From NCBI RefSeq assembly GCF_037996645.1, contig NZ_JBBMXV010000004.1, forward strand, positions 273,684 to 337,683: 64,000 nt of DNA, given 5' to 3'. The DNA comes from Halalkalicoccus tibetensis. GTDB taxonomy: Archaea > Halobacteriota > Halobacteria > Halobacteriales > Halalkalicoccaceae. The translations under genes were made by a program, and so were the position numbers. How positions within the stretch are numbered: the stretch's first letter is position 1; each line of letters starts with the position of its first letter. Positions 56,969-64,000 of the stretch are shown piece after piece. Under the pieces are notes generated by a model. It worked only from the letters and a program-made list of their open reading frames with translations, was not told the DNA's origin and did not search any database.

Positions 56969-56989
56969 GCCACGTTCGTTCCGCGTGGC
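56969..56989 (-). repeat. Inverted repeat between TATA and start of the tail-anchored gene
   Basis: GCCACG (56969-56974) and CGTGGC (56984-56989) flank a 9-nt spacer right after the TATA box. It may be an operator or a 5'-UTR hairpin. Confidence 0.4.
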
Positions 56990-57080
56990 TCTTAAACGCA
57001 CCCATCGCCGGTCGAAACGCTCAACCCGGTATCGCGCGAAGCCTCGGCAACGAATGCTTACGATGTGTTACTAATATGTT

Positions 57081-57752
57081 TCAGGAACCATCGTAAAAGA
57101 AAGCAAGATAGATTACTATGAACGTCCCAGAAGCATAAATTGATAGAAAAGCATTAGATAAAATTTGTCTAACAGGAAATTCTAATGACGAGTAAATAGT
57201 TGCCTGCAAGTATAATTCGATTCCTAGGGTTATCATCGCAATAGTGAATCCAGTAAGGATTACAATAGTTATATACGATAGACTACAATATCGTTCAATA
57301 GTTGACGATATGTGGAAAATGGATATAAATGAGATATAGAAAATAACGAGAAACACCGCACCAGAGATGAACTGTATCCATGCATCTAAAAACCTCGCAA
57401 TAACTATAGAAAGAATGGAAATAACTATTCCATTAAAAAATACTAATAAAACACAAGGAAAAATATTACTCTTTTGAGGAAACAATACTGGCACACCTCG
57501 AAATTCCTGATATCTCCGCCTATAAATTCTGTTTATCAGATACCCAATTGAAAGAAATATTGAAAGGCTTGAAAGAACTCCGACATCAATGGCGAGATCT
57601 AAGTAGTCAGCAGGTAGTTCTACGGGGAGAGTACCGAGATAGACCGATATAGCCCCAAAAATGCCAAAAATAGCGAATAGATGCGAATATTCTTCTAAAA
57701 AGTTATTCGCAAATTCCAAAAAATCATCTGTATTTGATGCTGCTTCAGACAT
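57081..57752 (-). CDS. AT-rich six-helix membrane protein of unknown family
   Basis: This 223-residue protein has about six hydrophobic segments (for example LFAIFGIFGAISVYLGTL, CVLLVFFNGIVISILSIVIA, ISFISIFHIS) with a soluble N-terminal stretch and a basic loop NRIYRRRYQEFRG. It is Ile/Phe/Tyr-rich, unlike host proteins. It is the downstream gene of the island pair. No family is recognised. Confidence 0.65.
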   Translation of the reverse strand: MSEAASNTDDFLEFANNFLEEYSHLFAIFGIFGAISVYLGTLPVELPADYLDLAIDVGVLSSLSIFLSIGYLINRIYRRRYQEFRGVPVLFPQKSNIFPCVLLVFFNGIVISILSIVIARFLDAWIQFISGAVFLVIFYISFISIFHISSTIERYCSLSYITIVILTGFTIAMITLGIELYLQATIYSSLEFPVRQILSNAFLSIYASGTFIVIYLAFFYDGS

Positions 57753-57809
57753 ACATTTTGTAATGTAGATTCTGACACTTGTGTCTCTCGCTTCTGAATA
57801 TCTTATTGT

Positions 57810-58265
57810 TTACTCGGGAGGCCAGTCATCTTTAAGGTCAAAATCATCATTCAAAACTAGGACCAGCGTTGAAAGGATCGTTAATGGAATTGCAGCTATT
57901 GGCCAGATATAAAACGTAAATTCATAATACGATTCTAGATCAGATATGAGATAAAACGTAATAATTCCTATATAGCAGTCAGCGATTAGAGTGTACCAGC
58001 GAGGTATTTCGATATCAGCAGCAAGATGTGGCATCCTCTGTACAAAAAGAAGAGTAGCGACACCTTCTAATCCAATTGCAATGGCTACTGCAACCTCAGA
58101 ATCGCGCGGTAGAATTAGCACTAACACGATACAAACCACCATTACATGAAGTGCGTATGAACTATAGTAGATCTCCCACATCCGTTTCAAACGACTTCTA
58201 ACCATCAACAAGTATAGCAGCAGTCTCAGTGTATTTATTTTAGGATTGTTTCTCGGTACTTTCAT
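57810..58265 (-). CDS. AT-rich four-helix membrane protein of unknown family
   Basis: This 151-residue protein has a basic N-terminal segment (VRSRLKRMWEIYYSSY) and four hydrophobic helices (VMVVCIVLVLIL, VAVAIAIGLEGVATLLF, LIADCYIGIITFYLI, AAIPLTILSTLVLVL), ending in acidic DDWPPE. It is 57 bp upstream of the six-helix gene and divergent from hisF, so the two may form one unit. Unknown function. Confidence 0.65.
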   Translation of the reverse strand: MKVPRNNPKINTLRLLLYLLMVRSRLKRMWEIYYSSYALHVMVVCIVLVLILPRDSEVAVAIAIGLEGVATLLFVQRMPHLAADIEIPRWYTLIADCYIGIITFYLISDLESYYEFTFYIWPIAAIPLTILSTLVLVLNDDFDLKDDWPPE

Positions 58266-58339
58266 CCAGTATGCTTATCCGAAACCCTCTCTACCCTGCT
58301 ACCGATAATGAGAACTAGAATGAGAAATTTTGTGAGAGT

Positions 58340-59155
58340 ATGACACTAACCAAACGCATCATCCCCTGCATCGACGTCGACGTCGACGAGGACGGCAACG
58401 CGGCGGTCTATACCGGCGTCAACTTCGAGGACCTCGAGTACACCGGCGACCCAGTCGAGATGGCGAAGGCCTACAACGAGTCGGGCGCCGACGAGTTCGT
58501 CTTCCTCGACATCACCGCGAGCGCCGACGGCCGCGAGACCATGCTCGACACCGTCTCGCGGGTCGCCGACGAGGTGTTCATCCCGCTGACCGTCGGCGGC
58601 GGGATCAGGGAGAAGGCAGACATCAAGGAGACGCTCAGGGCCGGCGCGGACAAGGTCTCGATCAACACCGGCGCGCTCGAACGCCCCGAGCTAATCACCG
58701 AAGGGGCCCGGGCCTTCGGCAGCCAGTGCATCGTCATCAGCGTCGACTCGAAGCGCCGCTTCGACGAGCAGGGCGAACACTACGCCCAGGTCGACGGCGA
58801 GTCCTGCTGGTTCGAGTGCACCGTCAAGGGCGGGCGCGAGGGCACCGGCATCGACGTCGTCGAGTGGGCCGCGGAGGCCGAATCCCGCGGCGCCGGCGAG
58901 CTGTTCGTCAACTCCATCGACACCGACGGCACGAAGTCGGGCTACGACCTGCCCGTCACCCGCGCGGTCTGTGAGGCCGTCTCGACGCCGGTGATCGCCT
59001 CCTCGGGCGCCGGCGGGCCCGAACACATGCACGAGGTCTTCGAGGAGGCGGGCGCCGACGCCGCGCTCGCGGCCTCGATCTTCCACTTTGGCGAGTACTC
59101 CATCGAGGAGGTCAAGGAGTACCTCGCGGAGCGCGACGTCCCGATCCGGTTCTGA
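58340..59155 (+). CDS. hisF: Imidazole glycerol phosphate synthase, cyclase subunit
   Basis: This 271-residue TIM barrel forms IGP and AICAR from PRFAR with ammonia from HisH. The catalytic aspartates are in [10 protein letters not shown] and VISVDSKRR, and phosphate-binding motifs are LTVGGGIR and SSGAGG. No other his gene is nearby. The AT-rich island ends immediately upstream, so its promoter region appears altered. Confidence 0.96.
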   Translation: MTLTKRIIPCIDVDVDEDGNAAVYTGVNFEDLEYTGDPVEMAKAYNESGADEFVFLDITASADGRETMLDTVSRVADEVFIPLTVGGGIREKADIKETLRAGADKVSINTGALERPELITEGARAFGSQCIVISVDSKRRFDEQGEHYAQVDGESCWFECTVKGGREGTGIDVVEWAAEAESRGAGELFVNSIDTDGTKSGYDLPVTRAVCEAVSTPVIASSGAGGPEHMHEVFEEAGADAALAASIFHFGEYSIEEVKEYLAERDVPIRF

Positions 59156-59169
59156 ACCGCCCCTCGAAT

Positions 59170-59187
59170 CCCGTTTTTCCTTCTTCC
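59170..59187 (+). terminator. Probable hisF transcript end
   Basis: A pyrimidine tract CCGTTTTTCCTTCTTCC follows hisF closely, with five consecutive T. T-rich tracts are the usual archaeal termination signal. Confidence 0.45.
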
Positions 59188-59235
59188 GCTCCCCGTAGCC
59201 ACCCCTCCCCGAGCCTGATTAGCAATCTAGAAATC

Positions 59236-59274
59236 AATAGTAACAAGAACTATTAAACCTCGAATCCATAGTAA
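59236..59274 (+). promoter_or_regulatory. Promoter with overlapping palindrome, FAD oxidoreductase operon
   Basis: TATTAAAC (59251-59258) is the TATA box, about 26 bp before the ATG at 59280. AATAGT (59236-59241) and ACTATT (59249-59254) form an inverted repeat that runs into it, and ATAGTAA recurs at 59237 and 59268. This suggests a repressor site; whether an iron regulator binds is inference from the FeoB-like partner. Confidence 0.5.
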
Positions 59275-59279
59275 TAACC

Positions 59280-60503
59280 ATGGTAACGATCACGGCGGAC
59301 GACCCGCTCGACGTGGCGGTCGTCGGCGCCGGTCCGGCGGGGATCGGCGTCGGCGTGGCTCTGGAGAAGCTCGAGCTCGACGTCCGGATCCTCGATCGGG
59401 AGTCGATCGGCGCGTCGTTTCGAGACTGGCCCGACGAGATGCGACTGCTCACGCCGTCGTTTCCGGGCGGGTTCGGTCGGACCGACCTGAACGCCGTCAC
59501 CCCCCACACGTCGCCGGCATTTGCGCTCGACCGCGAACACCCCACCGGCGAGGAGTACGCGCAGTACCTGGAGGGGGTCGCGGAGTTCCACGACCTCCCC
59601 GTCGAGACGGGGGTCGAGGTCGAGTCCGTCGAGCCGATGGCCGAGCGCCGCAAGCGCCCCGAGGCCGTCGCGGTCGACGGCGGGACCGGGGGGTTCGCCC
59701 TCGAGACGAGCGAGGGGCCGATCCACAGCCGGTTCGTCGTCTGGGCGGCCGGCGAGTTCGGCTCGCCCCGCCGGGAGCCGTTTCCCGGCGCCGAAGGCTG
59801 TGTCCACACCGCCGACGTGGGGTCGTGGGAGGAGTATGCCGACCGCGGCGAGGAGTTCCTCGTGGTCGGCGGCTACGAGAGCGGGATCGACGCCGCGGCC
59901 GGCCTCGTCGACGAGGGCGCCCGGGTGACGGTACTCGATGGCGGCGCGCCGTGGGGGCTTCGCCACCCCGACCCGAGCGAGGCGCTCTCGCCGTACACCA
60001 ACGAACGCCTCGAAGGGGCGCTCGAGACGGGGCGGCTCACCCTGGTCCATGGGGCGCGGGTCGAGCGCGCCACGGAGAAGGGCTCGGGGTACCGGGTCGA
60101 CGTCGCTCCCCAGGAACTCGATTTCGACGCCGAGCCGGCGACCGACGCGATCCGGGACCCCGATCGGGAGTACCGGGTGGAAACGCCCCCGCTGCTCGCG
60201 ACCGGGTTCGAGCCGACGCTCGGGCCCGTGAGGGATCGGTTCCCCAGCGAGGAGGGGTCGGTCGAACTCACCGACCGCGACGAATCGCCGGAGGTGCCGG
60301 GGCTGTTCCTCGCGGGCCCGGCGGTCGCCCACAACGGGGTCGAGTTCTGCTTCATCTACAAGTATCGGACGCGCTTCGCGGTGGTCGCCGAGACGATCGG
60401 CGAGCGTCTGGATATCGACACCGACCCGCTCGAGGTCTACCGGGAGGAGGGGATGTTCATGGAGGACCTCGAGTGCTGCGAGCCGGAGCTCTGTGACTGC
60501 TGA
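59280..60503 (+). CDS. FAD-dependent pyridine-nucleotide oxidoreductase with Cys-rich tail
   Basis: This 407-residue protein has FAD motif VAVVGAGPAGIGVG near residue 12, a flavin-monooxygenase/YpdA-like body (GASFRDWPDEMRLLTPSF), the second nucleotide motif FLVVGGYESGIDAA, and a terminal ATGF-type motif. It ends LECCEPELCDC, five... four of the last nine residues being Cys, unusual for the family. The FeoB-like gene starts 2 bp after its stop, so the two are cotranslated. Confidence 0.82.
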   Translation: MVTITADDPLDVAVVGAGPAGIGVGVALEKLELDVRILDRESIGASFRDWPDEMRLLTPSFPGGFGRTDLNAVTPHTSPAFALDREHPTGEEYAQYLEGVAEFHDLPVETGVEVESVEPMAERRKRPEAVAVDGGTGGFALETSEGPIHSRFVVWAAGEFGSPRREPFPGAEGCVHTADVGSWEEYADRGEEFLVVGGYESGIDAAAGLVDEGARVTVLDGGAPWGLRHPDPSEALSPYTNERLEGALETGRLTLVHGARVERATEKGSGYRVDVAPQELDFDAEPATDAIRDPDREYRVETPPLLATGFEPTLGPVRDRFPSEEGSVELTDRDESPEVPGLFLAGPAVAHNGVEFCFIYKYRTRFAVVAETIGERLDIDTDPLEVYREEGMFMEDLECCEPELCDC

Positions 60504-60505
60504 CC

Positions 60506-62152
60506 GTGGGCGGCGAGACCGTGGTCGCCGTCGGGGCCGAGAGCGTCGGCAAGTCGACGCTGGTCGGCGCGCTGACCGGCGGGGCGCCGAAGAGCGGCAA
60601 CGTCGGGGGCACGACGACCGCCGCCGAACGCTACGAGGGCAACGGCCTGACGGTCGTCGACACCCCGGGGGTCGTCCTCTCGGGGGACCTCGACAGCGCT
60701 GGCGAGACCCTCGACGCGCTCGATGAGGCCGACGCCGTCCTGCTGGTGGTCAGCGCGCCTGACCTCGACGACCAGCTCGCCCGGCTGCTCCCCCTAGTCG
60801 CGGGCCGCCGTGGCGCGGTCGCGGTGACCTTCTGGGACAAGGTGGGCGACGAGGCGGCCGGGCGGGAAGCCCTCGCGGAGCTCGAAGAGGAGACCGGCGT
60901 GCCGTTCGTCCCCGTCGACGCCAGGGAGCTCGACGACCCGGCGCTCGCGACCGACGGGGGTGCGCCCTGCGGGGAGCTCCGTACGGCCCTTTCGAACCCG
61001 ACCGAGCTCCCCGGCGGCGTCCGGACCCGGATCGGCTGGGGGATCGAGCCGCCCGAACGGGTCTTCGAACGGCCGATAGCCGGCCCGCTCGTCGCGCTCG
61101 CCCTCCTCCTCCTGCCCGCGGCCCTCGCGGTCGCGTTCGCGAACACGGCCGCCGGCTGGCTCGACCCCGTCGTCGAGGCGGCGTTCGCGCCCGCGGTCGC
61201 GGCGGCCGAGGGACTCCCGTCGCCGCTTGCTGCCGTTCTCGCCGGCCGGTTCGGGCTGCTCTCGATGGGACCCTTCCTGCTGGTCTGGGCCGGACCGACC
61301 GTCGTGCTGTTCGCGTTCGTCCTCGGGGCCTACACCGCGAGCGGGCTGGCCAACAGGGTCACGCTGGCGCTGCACCCGCTGACGCGCCGGGTCGGGCTCA
61401 CCGGCCGGGACCTCGTCCGGGTGGTGATGGGCTTCGGCTGTAACGTCCCCGCGGTGACGAACACCCGCGGCTGTAGCGCCTGCACCCGCTGTACGACGAT
61501 CTCGGCGATCTCCTTCGGCGCGGCCTGCTCGTATCAGCTGCCCGCGACCCTCGCCGTCTTCGCCGCCGCGGGGATGCCGTGGCTCGTCGGGCCCTACCTG
61601 CTGGTGCTCGCCGTCTCCACACTGGCGTACGTCCGGCTGATCGCGCCCGCGGCGGCCCGCCACGCCGAGCCCCTCTCGGACAGGGCGTTCCTCCAGTGGC
61701 CGACCCGCCGCGGGCTCTGGCGCGAGGCCCGGGGGACGCTCTCGTCGTTCGCCCGCACCGCGATGCCGGTGTTCGTCGCGATCACGCTCGTCGCGTCGGC
61801 CCTCGACCACGGCGGCGTCCTCGAACGCGTCGGGAGCGCACTCGAGCCCGCGATGGCCCTCTTCGGGCTCCCTGGGGAGGCCGCGGTGCTGGTGGTGTTC
61901 TCCTCGGTCCGCAAGGACGGGATCGCGCTGTTTGCCGCCGAGGGCGTGGCGGCGTCGCTCACCCCCGTCGAGGTGCTGACGGCGGTCTACCTCGCGGGTG
62001 TGCTGTTACCGTGTCTCGTGACGGCGCTGACGGTCGCCAGGGAGGTCTCGGCCCGGTTCGTCGCGGGGATGCTCGCCCGGCAGGCCGCAGCCGCCTGTGC
62101 CTTCGCCGCCGCAATCGCCCACGGCGGTGCGTTGCTGCTCGATCTGCTCTAA
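60506..62152 (+). CDS. FeoB-like GTPase membrane transporter
   Basis: This 548-residue protein begins at GTG 60506 with a G domain: P-loop GAESVGKST, GGTTT, DTPG, and an unusual G4 (TFWDK instead of NKxD/NxxD). About eight hydrophobic segments follow with Gate motifs, MGFGCNVPAVTNTRGCSACTRCTTIS and the second VVFSSVRKDGIALF. The inserted CSACTRC is unlike classical FeoB. Fe(II) is the family substrate; another metal is possible. Confidence 0.85.
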   Translation: MGGETVVAVGAESVGKSTLVGALTGGAPKSGNVGGTTTAAERYEGNGLTVVDTPGVVLSGDLDSAGETLDALDEADAVLLVVSAPDLDDQLARLLPLVAGRRGAVAVTFWDKVGDEAAGREALAELEEETGVPFVPVDARELDDPALATDGGAPCGELRTALSNPTELPGGVRTRIGWGIEPPERVFERPIAGPLVALALLLLPAALAVAFANTAAGWLDPVVEAAFAPAVAAAEGLPSPLAAVLAGRFGLLSMGPFLLVWAGPTVVLFAFVLGAYTASGLANRVTLALHPLTRRVGLTGRDLVRVVMGFGCNVPAVTNTRGCSACTRCTTISAISFGAACSYQLPATLAVFAAAGMPWLVGPYLLVLAVSTLAYVRLIAPAAARHAEPLSDRAFLQWPTRRGLWREARGTLSSFARTAMPVFVAITLVASALDHGGVLERVGSALEPAMALFGLPGEAAVLVVFSSVRKDGIALFAAEGVAASLTPVEVLTAVYLAGVLLPCLVTALTVAREVSARFVAGMLARQAAAACAFAAAIAHGGALLLDLL

Positions 62153-62153
62153 C

Positions 62154-62447
62154 TCAGGCTGCCGCCGAGGCGTCGCGGAACGCGTCGCGGAAGGAGTCGG
62201 TGGTCTCTTGGATCTCCGCCGCGGCCTCGCCGATCGCGTCGAGCGGGTCGACGCCCTCCTCGGTCGTGACGGTGAGCACGGGGTTCGTCTGGCCGCCCGA
62301 CTGCTCGGGGTTGACGTCGTAGGTCGCTGCCGTGACGCCGTCGGCCTCGAGCAGCGCGCCCTTGAGGACGTTCATGAACGTGTGGTCCTCGCCGGCGATC
62401 TCAAGCTCCAGCTCCCGGTCCTCGCGGGTGAGCACGCGTAGTTCCAT
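62154..62447 (-). CDS. rpoL: DNA-directed RNA polymerase subunit L (Rpo11)
   Basis: This 97-residue protein from ATG 62447 is the archaeal Rpo11 partner of Rpo3: [22 protein letters not shown] is the conserved dimerisation motif, followed by [18 protein letters not shown] and a helical C terminus. Rpo11 is part of the polymerase assembly platform. The gene ends 1 bp from the convergent FeoB-like stop. Confidence 0.93.
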   Translation of the reverse strand: MELRVLTREDRELELEIAGEDHTFMNVLKGALLEADGVTAATYDVNPEQSGGQTNPVLTVTTEEGVDPLDAIGEAAAEIQETTDSFRDAFRDASAAA

Positions 62448-62779
62448 GCGGTACGGTTGGCCTGTGGCGTGTTTCAAGGCTTCGAAAGCCCTCGGAACGG
62501 ACTGGCGTCCGTTCCTCGCCCTTTTCATTTCCACCAGGCCGCATTGCGAGCAGTTCGGGTCCGAACTGCTCGCTCAGGGTACCAGCCTTTCCCCGCCTTC
62601 CTCGCGCGGGCGGCGTGAGTGCCGCCCGCGCTCACGGAACACTTCGTGTTCCGTTCGTGAGCGAGGTTGCAGAGCAACCTCGCCACACTCGGACCGGCCA
62701 CCGCCCCATTCCGCACCGAACCGCTACCGAGTGGATGAACGATCACAACCCTCAATTCGGCTCGCTCCCTGGAAGGGGT
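62448..62779. repeat. Intergenic array of six hairpins
   Basis: Inverted repeats follow one another: 62478-62490 (5-bp stem), 62494-62515 (9 bp), 62546-62573 (12-13 bp), 62604-62631 (11 bp), 62635-62653 (8 bp) and 62661-62683 (10 bp). Arms are perfect and differ between units. The rest of the gap, 62684-62779, precedes the rhomboid gene and shows no further structure I can support. Confidence 0.75.
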
Positions 62780-64000
62780 ATGGCGGTCGCGGACCTCCTC
62801 GTGGTTCTCGGGTGGCAGCTGCTCGTCGTCGGCGCGCTGCTCGGCTCCGCCTGGGTCGCCCTCCGACTCGCGGCTCCCGAACGCGGGCCCCGCGCCGTGC
62901 TCCGCGAGCGGTTCTATCTCGGGGTGCCGTGGGGCTCCCTGATCGTTTTCGGTTGGGTCCTCGCGGTCTACCTGTTCGTCCAGGGCGGGCTCTGGCACCC
63001 CGACGAGCCCCTCGCGGTCCCGTTCTCCGCGTGGTCGTACTTCTACCCGCTTGGAATGGCGTTCGCGGGCTTCGCCCACGTCGGCCCCGGCCACTTGATC
63101 GGCAACCTCACCACCGCACTCGTCTTCGCGCCGCTCGCGGAGTACGTCTGGGGGCACTTCCCCGAGAGCGAGGACGCGCGGATCGCCGACCCCCAGGTTC
63201 GGGCGTTCGTCGCCTTCCCCCTCGCCGTCCTCGCGGTCGGCATCGGGACCAGCCTCTTCTCATGGGGACCCGTGATCGGCTTCTCGGGCGTGGTCTTCGC
63301 GATGATCGGCTTCGTCCTCGTGCGCTACCCGATCCTCGCCGTGGTCGCGCTCGCGGCCAGGAGCGCCGTCAGAACCCTCTCGGACGCGCTGGCCGAACCC
63401 GTCGCCGTCGTCGAGGTGACCGCGAGCGTCTCCCCGCCGTGGTGGTACGGGATCGCCGTCCAGGGCCACGCGATCGGCTTCCTGACCGGCGTACTCCTGG
63501 GGGCGGCGTTGCTTCGCCACCGTCGGATCCGACCGGACCCCCGACGGCTCTGGTTCGGCACCCTGCTCGTGTCCCTCTCGCTGTCGCTGTGGGCCGTCTG
63601 GTGGGTTCGCGGCGAGGCGACCTACGTGCTCTTCCAGGCGCTCGGGCTCGTGCTGGTGTTCGCGCTGGCGGCCCTGGTCACCGCCGCGGTGACCGCGGAC
63701 GACCGGCCTCTCTCCCAGTCCCAGTTCGGAAACGTGGCCCGGAGACGGGCCGCGCTCGCCGCGCTCGCGCTCCCGCTGGTGGTCATGTGTCTGATCGGCG
63801 TCCCGCTGAACCTGGTGGCCGTCGACGAGGAGCCCCGCGAGGCGGCGCTCGACGCCGGCGATTACACCGTCTTCTACGACGAGGAGGTCGAGGACAGGAT
63901 GTTCTCGGTCGTCGAGGTCGAGGCGTTCGGTGAGACGACCGACGTCACTACCAGCGGCGTGATCGTCACTAGCCCCGAACGCAACGTCTGGGGCCAGGAG
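62780..64000 (+). CDS. Rhomboid-family intramembrane serine protease (3' partial)
   Basis: The frame opens at ATG 62780 and stays open to the window end (407 codons). The hydrophobic body contains the rhomboid core: FAHVGPGHLIGNLTTALVF, the catalytic serine in GFSGVVFAMIGF and the catalytic histidine in QGHAIGFLTGVLLG. At least eight hydrophobic segments are present, with a soluble extracytoplasmic part beginning after LNLVAVDEEPRE. The C terminus lies outside the window. It cleaves membrane helices; substrate unknown. Confidence 0.9.
   Translation, partial: MAVADLLVVLGWQLLVVGALLGSAWVALRLAAPERGPRAVLRERFYLGVPWGSLIVFGWVLAVYLFVQGGLWHPDEPLAVPFSAWSYFYPLGMAFAGFAHVGPGHLIGNLTTALVFAPLAEYVWGHFPESEDARIADPQVRAFVAFPLAVLAVGIGTSLFSWGPVIGFSGVVFAMIGFVLVRYPILAVVALAARSAVRTLSDALAEPVAVVEVTASVSPPWWYGIAVQGHAIGFLTGVLLGAALLRHRRIRPDPRRLWFGTLLVSLSLSLWAVWWVRGEATYVLFQALGLVLVFALAALVTAAVTADDRPLSQSQFGNVARRRAALAALALPLVVMCLIGVPLNLVAVDEEPREAALDAGDYTVFYDEEVEDRMFSVVEVEAFGETTDVTTSGVIVTSPERNVWGQE

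Larger units (their letters stand above)
57050..58335. other. AT-rich island, probable acquired segment
   Basis: Base composition changes abruptly from GC-rich to AT-rich near 57050 and back just before hisF. Both genes inside use codons such as ATA and AGA that neighbours avoid. ATGCTTA occurs at both edges (57054-57060 and 58271-58277), a weak candidate for a target duplication. No integrase, transposase or terminal inverted repeat is visible. Confidence 0.7.

Noticed and set aside
57054-58277. ATGCTTA at both edges as a definite target-site duplication
   Set aside because: Seven bases in an AT-rich context can match by chance, and no transposase or terminal inverted repeat is present; kept only as a weak hint.
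62478-62683. Hairpin array considered as CRISPR or integron-like repeats
   Set aside because: The units differ in sequence and length, with no constant repeat or spacer size.

Overview
The window comes from a haloarchaeon (class Halobacteria). It is strongly GC-rich, the predicted proteins are rich in Asp and Glu, several exported proteins carry twin-arginine (Tat) signals with or without a lipobox, and many genes begin about 25-30 bp after a TATA-like element with almost no 5' UTR. Characteristic families include HalX response regulators, halocyanin, TRASH-domain Lrp regulators and archaeal Rpo11. The genus cannot be fixed from the sequence. I saw no rRNA, tRNA, CRISPR array or complete insertion sequence.

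Region 1 (1-8151) is a branched-chain amino-acid operon: leuA (5' end outside the window), a noncoding gap with a probable 27-residue Ile/Val leader peptide and hairpin, then ilvB-ilvN-ilvC-small ORF-leuC-leuD-leuB, each gene overlapping the next by 4-8 bp. Region 2 (8453-18685) is core metabolism: a zinc alcohol dehydrogenase, a Tat-exported sugar dehydrogenase, a carbamoylase, an arsenite/bile-acid family transporter, an O-methyltransferase, an acyl-CoA dehydrogenase, an orphan HalX response regulator, an MFS permease and tyrS. Region 3 (18742-22468) holds a likely electrophile/quinone stress cluster (DoxX, HxlR regulator, VOC protein, flavin reductase), then an enolase-superfamily protein and a SRPBCC protein. 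Region 4 (22554-28278) has an XPD/DinG-type helicase, a GDPD phosphodiesterase, peroxiredoxin and small haloarchaeal proteins.

Region 5 (28395-35068) joins an exported gamma-glutamyltransferase to a complete TAXI-type TRAP transporter with a DUF1850 protein, plausibly for scavenging glutamate-like substrates. Region 6 (35065-45253) holds three small membrane proteins, two aldo-keto reductases, a macrodomain protein, a duplicated zinc ribbon, a lipoprotein with no domain, an MBL-fold protein, a bacterial-PH-domain operon, a CitMHS transporter and a HAD phosphatase. Region 7 (45344-53187) has a Tat-exported protein coupled to a parallel beta-helix protein, a copper homeostasis cluster (CopZ-like chaperone, Lrp/TRASH regulator, copper P-type ATPase) and, further on, a halocyanin.

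Region 8 (53232-64000) contains a UDG-family protein, a ThuA-like protein, a GH15 glucoamylase-like protein, an AT-rich island of two membrane genes inserted just before hisF, a FAD oxidoreductase coupled to a FeoB-like GTPase transporter (both with cysteine clusters), rpoL, a remarkable array of six hairpins, and a rhomboid protease cut by the window end. The most novel signals are the ilv leader/attenuator-like element, the hairpin array, the AT-rich island and the cysteine-rich FeoB pair.
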